Assembly (NCBI RefSeq): GCF_030269485.1
Contig: NZ_BSTL01000015.1
Coordinates: 1-64,000 of the forward strand
From: Actinoplanes sp. NBRC 103695
GTDB lineage: Bacteria; Actinomycetota; Actinomycetes; Mycobacteriales; Micromonosporaceae
DNA length: 64,000 nucleotides
Direction of reading: 5' to 3'
The position numbers were made by a program, and so were the translations under genes. Positions 57,432 to 64,000 of this stretch are shown here, piece after piece (the first letter of the stretch is position 1; every line of letters starts with the position of its first letter). The notes beneath the pieces are model-generated. The model had not been told where the DNA came from, searched no databases, and was given only the letters and a program-made list of their open reading frames with translations.

Positions 57432-58099
57432 CACGCCACCTCGGCGATCGTCGGGGGTGCGTTCGGCACCATCGTGGTCGTGGCCGTCGACAGGACGGTT
57501 ACCGGCCGATCGCCGCGAGACGAAGCGGAGGCGGCCGGCAACGGTCGAAGTTCGCGGGCGGTCAGCGCGAGCAGCACCAGGATCAGCGCGAACAGGATGC
57601 GTTCGGTGAGGCCGGCGTAGGGCACGACGTCCGAGCCGAGCAGCACCGCCGGTCCGTGCAGCAGGCCGAAGAGCGCGGCGGCGCCGGCGGTGGTCCAGGC
57701 CGCGACCCGCAGCCGCCGGGTCTGTGCCACGAGCAGACCCACGATCGGGGGTACGACCGCGAGCATCGCCGCCCCGTACCGGTGGATCACGGCGGCCGTG
57801 GTCGGCGGCATCCCGGGCGGGTTGGTCGGGAACACCACGATCGCCACCAGCGCCGCCGCCCACACGCCGAGCAGCGCCGGCACGAGCCGCGGCCGGGGAC
57901 CGTGCCGGGCGGCCGCGACGGCGAGCGCCGCCGCCACCGCGACCAGCCCGGCGCAGGCGGTGCCGAGCAGGATCGCCCCGGGCGCCGACACGACCGCGTC
58001 GCTGAGCATCTGGTTCACCGGGTCGATGCCGGCCACCAGGTGCAGGCTCACCCCGGCCACCACCGCCACGGCCAGCCCGACGGCTACCAGCGGGGTCAT
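57431..58099 (-). CDS. DUF998-like integral membrane protein
   Basis: 222 residues with six hydrophobic helices (TPLVAVGLAVAVVAGVSLHL, AGLVAVAAALAVAAARHGPR, LVPALLGVWAAALVAIVVFP, GAAMLAVVPPIVGLLVAQTR and two more). VFPTNPPGMPPTTAAVIHRYG is the DUF998 signature loop. Function unknown. Coupled by 4 nt to the glycosyltransferase gene before it and by 1 nt to the DedA gene after it. Confidence 0.8.
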   Translation of the reverse strand: MTPLVAVGLAVAVVAGVSLHLVAGIDPVNQMLSDAVVSAPGAILLGTACAGLVAVAAALAVAAARHGPRPRLVPALLGVWAAALVAIVVFPTNPPGMPPTTAAVIHRYGAAMLAVVPPIVGLLVAQTRRLRVAAWTTAGAAALFGLLHGPAVLLGSDVVPYAGLTERILFALILVLLALTARELRPLPAASASSRGDRPVTVLSTATTTMVPNAPPTIAEVA

Positions 58100-59283
58100 G
58101 CTGCCTCCGACACGGGCACCGGGCGGGTTCGCAGCGCGTAGAGCCGCTCGAACTCCTTCACGGTGGTGGCCACGTCGTGGAGCTCGGCGATCGCTCTGCT
58201 GCGTACTCCCATCGCTGTTGCCTTGTGGTGGTCGGACAGCACGGTCACCAGGTGCTCGGCGAGCCGGTCGGCGTCGCCGGGCGGGAACAGGAAGCCGTTG
58301 TGGCCGTGGTGCACGAGGTGCGGCAGCGCGGAGGCGTCGGCGCCGAGGACGGGCAGACCGGACGCCATCGCCTCGAGCGTGACGAGACTCTGCAGCTCGG
58401 CGGTGCCGGCGTTGACGAAGACGTCCGCGCTCGCGTAGGCGGCGGCCAGGTCGGCGTCGTCCACGAAACCGGTGAAGATCAGCGCGTCGCCGACGCCCAG
58501 GCGATGCGCCAGCGCCTCGAGACGGTGCTGCTGGTCGCCGGTGCCGATCAGCACGAGCTGGGCGTCCGCGACCCGGCGGCGGACCGCGGGCAGCGCCCGG
58601 ACCAGCACGTCCAGGTTCTTCTCCTTGTCCAGGCGCCCGACGTACGCGATGGTCGGCCGCTGCGGCACCCGGTACTTGAGCCGGAACGCGGCCGCCGGGG
58701 TGCCGGCATGGAACCGGGACAGGTCCATGCCGCAGGAGATCGGCAGCACCGGCCCGGGCACGCCCTTGCTCTCGGCCAGCGCGGCCGCGTACGGCGTCGG
58801 CGCGGTCACCACGTCGGCCTTGGTGAACACCCGGGCGCAGTCCGCCCACGCCCACTTCTGCACCTTGGCCCGCATCGCGGCGCCGATCGGCAGGTAGTGC
58901 GTCAGGTTCTCGGGCATGAAGTGGTTGGTGGCGATCACCGGGATGCCGAGCTGGTTGGCCGCCGTGATGACGGCCCGGCTGAGCATGAAGTGGCTCTGCA
59001 CGTGCACCACGTCGGGCCGGACGAACTCCAGGATCCGGCGTGCGGCGGCGATCAGCCCGACCGGCGCGCAGAACCGGAATCCCTTGCGCCGCATCACCGG
59101 CAGCGACCGCACCCGGTGCTCGACGACGCCGTCGTTGAACACCGTGCGGCTCTCCGCCGAGGTGGCCGGGCAGACGACGTGCACCTCGTGGGACGGGACG
59201 AGCGCCTGGGCGAGGCGTTGGGCGAAGTAGGAGGCGCCGTTGACGTCCGGTGCGTACGTGTCGGCGGCGATGAGAATGCGCAT
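58096..59283 (-). CDS. Glycosyltransferase family 4
   Basis: 395 residues, GT-B fold. N-domain begins MRILIAADTYAPDVNGASYF (the PxxxG acceptor loop), with VVHVQSHFMLSR and VIATNHFMPEN; C-domain has IAYVGRLDKEKNLDVLVRAL and donor-site ELQSLVTLEAMASGLPVLGA (the E-x7-E motif) and GHNGFLFPPGD. It resembles alpha-mannosyl/glucosyltransferases for glycolipids (MgtA/PimB type) using nucleotide sugars. In an operon with two DedA proteins, which suggests lipid or glycolipid work. Confidence 0.9.
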   Translation of the reverse strand: MRILIAADTYAPDVNGASYFAQRLAQALVPSHEVHVVCPATSAESRTVFNDGVVEHRVRSLPVMRRKGFRFCAPVGLIAAARRILEFVRPDVVHVQSHFMLSRAVITAANQLGIPVIATNHFMPENLTHYLPIGAAMRAKVQKWAWADCARVFTKADVVTAPTPYAAALAESKGVPGPVLPISCGMDLSRFHAGTPAAAFRLKYRVPQRPTIAYVGRLDKEKNLDVLVRALPAVRRRVADAQLVLIGTGDQQHRLEALAHRLGVGDALIFTGFVDDADLAAAYASADVFVNAGTAELQSLVTLEAMASGLPVLGADASALPHLVHHGHNGFLFPPGDADRLAEHLVTVLSDHHKATAMGVRSRAIAELHDVATTVKEFERLYALRTRPVPVSEAA

Positions 59284-59295
59284 GACGGAAACCCC

Positions 59296-59895
59296 TCAGA
59301 GAGCCGGTGTTACTCGAAATCGCCGTCCGGCCCAGCGCCGGACGACCAGATGGATGGAGGTCACGACGACGGCCAGCCCGACCGTGAGCGCGATCGCCGT
59401 GGTGGGTGACTTGAGCAGCTCGGCGGCCTGGCGGCCGAAGATCACGCCGAGGCCGATCAGCACGCCGGCCCGGATCGCGCTGGCGAGGCTCACCCAGCCG
59501 ACGAACCTGCGGTACGGCACCCGGGCGATCCCGGCGGCCAGGTACGCCGGTATCGCCGCCAGGTCGATCGCCTTGGCGCCGGCGACGACCTTGGGCAGGT
59601 TGTCCACGACCGCGGTGGTCAGCCGGAGCCGGCGCTTCTCGGTGAGGCCGAGCCGGCGCAGCAGCCGGGCGATCCGCGGCCGGTCGCTGAACCGGCCGAG
59701 CACGTAGAGCGCGCTGTCCGCGGTCACGTCGGCGACCACGACGATCAGCAGGATCGGCCAGAACGCCGCCAGACCGGCGCCGACCAGCGACCCGGCGAGC
59801 ACCGTCGCGGCCGGCCCCTCGGCCAGCACGAGGGGGCCCAGCAGGGTGTACGGGTGGTCGACCACCGCGTTCCAGAGCACCTGTGCCACATCCAT
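59296..59895 (-). CDS. DedA/VTT-domain membrane protein
   Basis: 199 residues. EGPAATVLAGSLVGAGLAAF, VADVTADSALYVLGRFSDR and PKVVAGAKAIDLAAIPAYLA fit a VTT domain, although the canonical RFIPGxR is replaced by KVVAGAKAID, which may change function. First gene of the operon ahead of the GT4 gene (12-nt gap). Divergent from the histidine kinase gene across the inverted repeat at 59930-59971. Confidence 0.82.
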   Translation of the reverse strand: MDVAQVLWNAVVDHPYTLLGPLVLAEGPAATVLAGSLVGAGLAAFWPILLIVVVADVTADSALYVLGRFSDRPRIARLLRRLGLTEKRRLRLTTAVVDNLPKVVAGAKAIDLAAIPAYLAAGIARVPYRRFVGWVSLASAIRAGVLIGLGVIFGRQAAELLKSPTTAIALTVGLAVVVTSIHLVVRRWAGRRFRVTPAL

Positions 59896-59929
59896 GGCGG
59901 TGACTATGGATACGAGGTCGTACCGGTCG

Positions 59930-59971
59930 CGTCACTCCGCGGTACATCGGCACCCATACCGCGGAGTGACG
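59930..59971. promoter_or_regulatory. 15-bp-arm inverted repeat between divergent operons
   Basis: CGTCACTCCGCGGTA (59930-59944) and its exact complement (59957-59971) flank a 12-bp spacer in the 109-bp gap between DedA (minus) and histidine kinase (plus). Placed 35 bp from one start and 34 bp from the other, it is suited to control both operons at once. Confidence 0.75.
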
Positions 59972-60004
59972 TTGGACCTCCGCACCCCTAGGTACGGTCA
60001 GGTA

Positions 60005-61186
60005 GTGGTTGACATGCGGATGCGACGACCGTCGCCCACCCTGCTCTGGTGGTTCGTCACCGGATCGCTGGGCGTGGTGGTGCTGGTCGTCTCGGTCCCG
60101 ATCCAGGCGTCGGTGTACGACGTGCCGCTGCTCGTCACGTTCGTGGCGGCCACCGCGCAGGGCGTGGCCATCCCGCTGTGCCTGAGCCGGCCGGTCGAGG
60201 CCACCGCGCTGCAGTTCGCCGGGGTGGCCGCCACCGGGATCCTGATGCCGTTCGACCCGGAGCTCACCTGGCCGCTGACCATCCCCGGGATGATCACGCT
60301 GATCATCTTCGTCGGCCTGATCGGCGCCCGGCACACCTGGCGGGCCGCGCTGATCGTGTGGTGGGCCAGCGCGCTGCTGCTGATCCTGATCGCGATCCTC
60401 GACCCGCGCGGACCGGGAGTGGAGAACGCCGACGTGACCCTGATCATCTACACCACCGACTCGGCGCTGCTCCTGATCGCGGCGATGGTGGTGAGGCACT
60501 GGTCCGGGATCCGCCGGCAGCTGGCCGAGGCACGCCGGGACGTCGCGGTCGAGCAGAGCCAGCGGGCGGTGGCCGAGGAACGCACCCGGATCGCCCGCGA
60601 GCTGCACGACGTGGTCGCGCACAGCATGTCGGTGATCCACATGCAGGCGACGTCGGCGTCGTACCGGTTGAAGAACGCCGACCCGGAGTCGAAGGCCGAG
60701 TTCGCGAAGATCGCCGCCGGGGCGCGGTCGGCGATGCGGGAGATGCGCCAGCTGCTGTCGGTGCTACGCGACGAGAGCAGCGACACCACGCTCGCGCCGG
60801 TGCCCGGCCTGAACCGGATCGAGGACCTGGCCGCGTCGACCCGGGAGGCCGGCGTACCCGTTGGTCTGATGATGTCTGATATGCCAGAGATTCCAGACAC
60901 GGTGGGCGCTGCCGCCTACCGGATCGTCCAGGAATCGCTGAGCAACGTGATCAGGCATGCGCCCGGCGCGGCGGCCGACGTGTCGGTGATCTTCGACGAC
61001 GACGCACTGTCGATCCTGGTCCTCAACGACGCGACCGAGAAGAAGGCCGACCCCTCGCCGGGCGGGCACGGCATCCACGGCATGCGGGAGCGGGTTCGCA
61101 TGCTGGGTGGATCATTGGAGACCGGCCCGCTGCCCGAGGGCGGTTACCGAGTGGCGGCGAGACTGCCGGTGGGGGGCGAGGCGTGA
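60005..61186 (+). CDS. NarL-type sensor histidine kinase
   Basis: About 393 residues from GTG 60005 (ATG 60014 or 60020 are alternatives). Four to five N-terminal helices (LLWWFVTGSLGVVVLVVSVP, FVAATAQGVAIPLCLS, GMITLIIFVGLIGA, AALIVWWASALLLILIAIL, LLLIAAMVVRHW). HisKA_3: RTRIARELHDVVAHSMSVIH with phosphoacceptor His; ATPase: YRIVQESLSNVIRHAP, LNDATEKK (a degenerate G1) and GGHGIHGMRERVRML. Stop overlaps the regulator's start by 4 nt (GTGA). Confidence 0.92.
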   Translation: MVDMRMRRPSPTLLWWFVTGSLGVVVLVVSVPIQASVYDVPLLVTFVAATAQGVAIPLCLSRPVEATALQFAGVAATGILMPFDPELTWPLTIPGMITLIIFVGLIGARHTWRAALIVWWASALLLILIAILDPRGPGVENADVTLIIYTTDSALLLIAAMVVRHWSGIRRQLAEARRDVAVEQSQRAVAEERTRIARELHDVVAHSMSVIHMQATSASYRLKNADPESKAEFAKIAAGARSAMREMRQLLSVLRDESSDTTLAPVPGLNRIEDLAASTREAGVPVGLMMSDMPEIPDTVGAAAYRIVQESLSNVIRHAPGAAADVSVIFDDDALSILVLNDATEKKADPSPGGHGIHGMRERVRMLGGSLETGPLPEGGYRVAARLPVGGEA

Positions 61187-61854
61187 TCCGGATCCTGATC
61201 GTGGACGACCAGTCGATGATCCGCGTCGGCATCCGGGCGATCCTCGAGTCGCAGGACGACATGACCGTGGTCGGCGAGGCGGAGAACGGGCGGGCCGGCG
61301 TCGACAAGACGCGCGGCCTGCGCCCCGACGTCGTGCTGATGGACGTACGCATGCCGGTCCTGGACGGGCTCGCCGCGACGAGCGCGCTGCTCGGCCCGGA
61401 ACGCGTCGAGGGCCACCTGCCGCGGGTGCTGATGCTGACCACGTTCGACCTGGACGACTACATCTACGAGGCGTTGCGGGTCGGTGCGTCCGGCTTCCTG
61501 CTCAAGGACAGCGAGCCGGACGAGCTGCTCCAGGCCGTCCGCGTGGTGGCCGGCGGCGAGGCCCTGCTCTCGCCGAGCGTGACCCGCCGCCTGATCGAGA
61601 ACTTCGTCGCCGCCCGGCCGCGGGCTACCACCGGGTCGACCCAGCTCAACGGCCTGACCGACCGCGAGCGCGAGGTGCTCCGGCTGATCGCCCTGGGCCG
61701 GTCGAACACCGAGATCGCCGCCGAGCTCTTCATCGCCGAGCAGACCACGAAGACGCACGTCAGCCGCATCCTGGCGAAGCTCGGCCTGCGCGACCGGGTG
61801 CAGGCGGTCGTCTTCGGCTACGAGTCCGGGCTGGTGATCCCGGGCAGCCGGTAG
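61183..61854 (+). CDS. LuxR/NarL-family response regulator
   Basis: 223 residues, GTG start. ILIVDDQSMIRVGIRAILES, phospho-Asp in VVLMDVRMPVLDGL, TTFDLDDYIYEALRVGASGF and FLLKDSEPDEL form the receiver; LTDREREVLRLIALGRSNTE and IAAELFIAEQTTKTHVSRIL the LuxR HTH. Partner of the kinase upstream; the likely binder of the 59930-59971 inverted repeat. Its last 37 bp overlap the opposite-strand MazG-like gene. Confidence 0.93.
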   Translation: MIRILIVDDQSMIRVGIRAILESQDDMTVVGEAENGRAGVDKTRGLRPDVVLMDVRMPVLDGLAATSALLGPERVEGHLPRVLMLTTFDLDDYIYEALRVGASGFLLKDSEPDELLQAVRVVAGGEALLSPSVTRRLIENFVAARPRATTGSTQLNGLTDREREVLRLIALGRSNTEIAAELFIAEQTTKTHVSRILAKLGLRDRVQAVVFGYESGLVIPGSR

Positions 61855-62144
61855 AGCCACTTGCGCCGCACCTCGTCCTCGATGTCGACGCCGTGGTGCC
61901 GGGCCATGAGCAGCAGCTGGCAGAGCACGTCGGCCAGCTCGGCCCGGAACCCGGCCTCGATCGCCTCGGCGTCCAGCCCTTTGGTGCGCGCCTGCCCGTT
62001 GCGCCTCAGGAACGCCTGGGTCAGCTCGCCGACCTCCTCCTGCAGCTTGAGCAGGTACCAGGCGTCGGTGCGGTCGATCGCGTGCACCTCGGCGTACCGG
62101 TCGGAGATGATCGCGACGTCCTCGGACAATCGGCGCAATTCCAT
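61818..62144 (-). CDS. MazG-like nucleotide pyrophosphohydrolase
   Basis: 108 residues from ATG 62144. KLQEEVGELTQAFLRRNGQ and FRAELADVLCQLLLMARHH give the EExxE...ExxD metal-binding motif of the all-alpha NTP pyrophosphatase (MazG/dCTPase) fold. It removes non-canonical or excess nucleoside triphosphates. The start is 10 nt after the prfH stop on the same strand, so it seems part of the rtcB-prfH operon. The 3' end overlaps the response-regulator gene by 37 bp. Confidence 0.82.
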   Translation of the reverse strand: MELRRLSEDVAIISDRYAEVHAIDRTDAWYLLKLQEEVGELTQAFLRRNGQARTKGLDAEAIEAGFRAELADVLCQLLLMARHHGVDIEDEVRRKWLYRLPGITSPDS

Positions 62145-62154
62145 GGTCGCGATC

Positions 62155-62739
62155 TTAGGGTCGCTCGGTGCGGACCGGGTCACCTCGGACGAGTGAGTCG
62201 TGGACGCGCCAGCGCTCGGTCGTCATCAGGGCGGCCACCCGCTCGTCGCCGCGGGCGAGCCGGTCGCGCAGTTGCCGCATGGCCAGGGCCCGGTTGAGGC
62301 TGAACTGCCGCTCGGTGTCCACCACGATCACGGTGCCGGTCGGCCGGTGGGTGGCCCGGACCGCCGTGCTCGCCTTGTTGCGGTGCTGGCCGCCGGGCCC
62401 ACCGGTGCGCACCGCCACAACATCCACATCGGACTCGGCGAACGACGTCACCGGCGCGCCGACCTCGCAGAGCTGCGCGGTGACGTACCAGTTCTTCCGG
62501 CCGTGCTTGCGGAAGGGGCTCGGCGCGTGCCAGCAGAGCGTGCCGGTCCAGCCCGCCGCGAACGCCTCCGCGCCGGCTCCGCCGATCCGGACGATCACCG
62601 ATCTCGACCCGTTCTCGACCCGCGCGGTGGTCAGGCCGTGTGCGTCGGCGTCGGCCTCCACTCTGGGTACGAGCTGAGCAAGCGCCCACTCACACTCCCG
62701 CGGGCCCCGACCGGCCGACATCAGCAGGTGCACGCTCAT
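62155..62739 (-). CDS. prfH: Peptide chain release factor homologue PrfH
   Basis: 194 residues. Domain-3-like part with VRTGGPGGQHRNKASTAVRA (GGQ peptidyl-tRNA hydrolysis motif) followed by THRPTGTVIVVDTERQFSLN; the N-terminal 90 residues (MSVHLLMSAGRGPRECEWAL...) are the specific PrfH domain, without the codon-reading domain of RF1/RF2. PrfH releases peptides from ribosomes whose 16S decoding centre has been cut, working with an RtcB ligase. The ATG overlaps the rtcB stop by 4 nt. Confidence 0.9.
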   Translation of the reverse strand: MSVHLLMSAGRGPRECEWALAQLVPRVEADADAHGLTTARVENGSRSVIVRIGGAGAEAFAAGWTGTLCWHAPSPFRKHGRKNWYVTAQLCEVGAPVTSFAESDVDVVAVRTGGPGGQHRNKASTAVRATHRPTGTVIVVDTERQFSLNRALAMRQLRDRLARGDERVAALMTTERWRVHDSLVRGDPVRTERP

Positions 62740-63881
62740 CGCCGGCGACCTTTGTCCGCGGTCTTGTAGGTGACCAGCGGGACCGTGCTGACGATCGGCG
62801 TGGCCAGGCCGAAGTCGACCAGGTCGTCGATCACCCGCTCGATCTTCTTGTACGCGGTCGGCGCCTCCTCGAAGAGCAGCTGCCGGTCGCCGCACACCAC
62901 CAGCGAGCCGACCGGGGTCCGGCGCAGTTCCTCGACCGTGTGCTTGGCCTTGCCCCGGGCCAGCGCGTCGGCCCGGGACATCTTGCGGCCCGCGCCGTGC
63001 GCCACCGACCAGTTCGCCTCCGCCCCGGCGTGCGCCGCGACCAGGAAGGAGTGCGTCCCCCGGGTGCCGGCGATCAGCACGTCCCGGCCGTCGCCCCGGG
63101 CGGCGCCCTTACGGTGCAGGTAGGTCTGGTCGTCGAGCACCTCGACCAGGTTGTGGCACTCGTCCACGATCGCCTCGCCGACCTCGGCGCCGATCGCGTC
63201 ACCGACCCGGGCGGCCATCAGCCGGCGGTTCAGGGAGCCCCAGCGCACCGCGTCGTCGTGCGCGGCCAGGTAGGCGGCGGGATCCGCGGCCGGGCCGGCG
63301 CCGTGCTCCGCGGTGTGCGCCCGCAGGATGCCCTCGCCGAACCCGCGCGAGCCACTGTGGACGATCAGCACCAGGTCGCCCTTGGTCAGGCCGGCCCGCT
63401 CGGCGTGGACGTGGTCGAGGACCGCGTCGACCCGGGCCAGCTCGACGAAGTGGTTGCCGCGGCCGACCGTGCCCAGGCTCTCGGTGTGTCCGGCCGGAAT
63501 CTCCTCGTCCACCTCGGCCGGGTCGACGGCCCGATCCAGGTCGGGGAAGCGGGCGGCCAGCCTCTCCGGCACGGCCCGCTTGAGGCGGACCGGGAAGACG
63601 GCGATGCCGCAGCCGATGTCGGAGCCGACCAGGAAGGGGTAGAGCACGCGGGAGAGCATCGCGGCGCCGATCGGCGCACCCTTGCCCGGGTGCAGGTCGG
63701 GCATCCCGGCGACATGCAGCATGCCGTCGAGCACGGCCACCTGGTGACATTGCCCGACGGCGTCGGACTCGATCCAGCTCGACGAGGACGCGAAAACGGT
63801 GACTGACAAGGACATTCTCCCAGGTAGCGTGCCGTCCACGATCCTCTGAGCGATCACTGCCCGCAATCGTTTTTCGTTCAT
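62736..63881 (-). CDS. rtcB: RNA 3'-phosphate ligase RtcB, PrfH-linked type
   Basis: 381 residues; ATG 63881 has GGGGAGG 7 nt upstream, though homology may begin at MSLSVTVFAS (63815). Metal and nucleotide motifs: MPDLHPGKGAPIGAAM, GSDIGCGIAVFP, GTVGRGNHFVELA, VHSGSRGFGEGIL and WSVAHGAGRKMSRADA, whose His takes GMP. This is the short RtcB found next to prfH, which rejoins nuclease-cut 16S rRNA. Complete and probably active. Confidence 0.93.
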   Translation of the reverse strand: MNEKRLRAVIAQRIVDGTLPGRMSLSVTVFASSSSWIESDAVGQCHQVAVLDGMLHVAGMPDLHPGKGAPIGAAMLSRVLYPFLVGSDIGCGIAVFPVRLKRAVPERLAARFPDLDRAVDPAEVDEEIPAGHTESLGTVGRGNHFVELARVDAVLDHVHAERAGLTKGDLVLIVHSGSRGFGEGILRAHTAEHGAGPAADPAAYLAAHDDAVRWGSLNRRLMAARVGDAIGAEVGEAIVDECHNLVEVLDDQTYLHRKGAARGDGRDVLIAGTRGTHSFLVAAHAGAEANWSVAHGAGRKMSRADALARGKAKHTVEELRRTPVGSLVVCGDRQLLFEEAPTAYKKIERVIDDLVDFGLATPIVSTVPLVTYKTADKGRRR

Positions 63882-63954
63882 CCACAGGCCTCCCCCGCCG
63901 GCTCCCGGTCGGCATAGAGTCAGGTCCTCAATGGACCGCTCACGGGGGTTACGA

Positions 63955-64000
63955 ATGCTCCGAAAAGTCTTATCCGTCCTGGCCGGCGGCGCGCTCGCCG
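63955..64000 (+). CDS. Secreted protein, N-terminal fragment
   Basis: Starts MLRKVLSVLAGGALA and runs off the window; a signal peptide. GGGGG precedes ATG 63955 by 7 nt; the in-frame ATG 63931 would add RSRGLR. Divergent from rtcB. Nothing more can be said. Confidence 0.55.
   Translation, partial: MLRKVLSVLAGGALA

Overview
The window is high-GC, gene-dense DNA with GTG/TTG starts, 4-nt start/stop overlaps, SigB/SigF-type sigma factors, NarL-type two-component systems and ALF-repeat secreted proteins. This points to an actinomycete, most likely a Micromonosporaceae member of the Actinoplanes type (inferred from gene content; no 16S or tRNA gene is present). It looks like ordinary chromosome with accessory islands. 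I saw no rRNA, tRNA, CRISPR array, prophage or intact transposase.

Layout. 1-5.5 kb: 3' end of a sigma factor with terminator, an internally deleted MFS pseudogene, a SnoaL-like protein, an orphan LigD-type phosphoesterase domain, a DedA protein, an Ala/Lys-rich coiled-coil protein, a 41-bp tandem hairpin array, and a coupled HAD phosphatase-SDR pair. 5.5-16.8 kb: DUF6188-like protein, secreted beta-propeller protein, holin-like/phosphodiesterase fusion, GH18 lipoprotein, LamG-like protein, type II NADH dehydrogenase, class A PBP with PASTA domain, stand-alone EI of the PTS. 16.9-25.4 kb: TPR protein, cyclase remnant, NAD kinase, secreted peptidase, TetR, a MarR-MFS pair, small unknown proteins including one with a caspase/CHAT-like HG...GAC dyad. 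25.5-27.2 kb: a 165-bp MITE-like element abutting an APC permease. 27.2-32.2 kb: an inducible sugar-alcohol type operon (DeoR, binding protein, two permeases, zinc dehydrogenase) lacking its own ATPase. 32.5-35.8 kb: a GAF-GGDEF-EAL protein and paired CrcB fluoride channels. 35.9-40.1 kb: histidine kinase, LuxR regulator and MMPL exporter, with matching palindromes before the kinase and the exporter. 40.1-45.6 kb: serine hydrolase, MarR, hipB with a wrecked hipA, MFS, NmrA-like protein, SDR.

45.6-56.3 kb is the most unusual region: three consecutive secreted ALF-repeat proteins, the last ending in what reads as a RelA/SpoT-type nucleotidyltransferase toxin domain and followed 5 nt later by an 82-aa candidate immunity gene; a STAND/TPR regulator lies upstream on the same strand. 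56.3-61.9 kb: a coupled membrane/glycosyltransferase operon (DedA-GT4-DUF998-like-DedA-response regulator) facing a NarL-type two-component system across a 42-bp inverted repeat. 61.8-63.9 kb: rtcB-prfH-mazG-like RNA-repair/ribosome-rescue operon, then the first codons of a secreted protein.

A recurring theme is decay by internal deletion: three unrelated genes (MFS, cyclase, hipA) keep their exact starts and C-terminal ends but have lost the middle.
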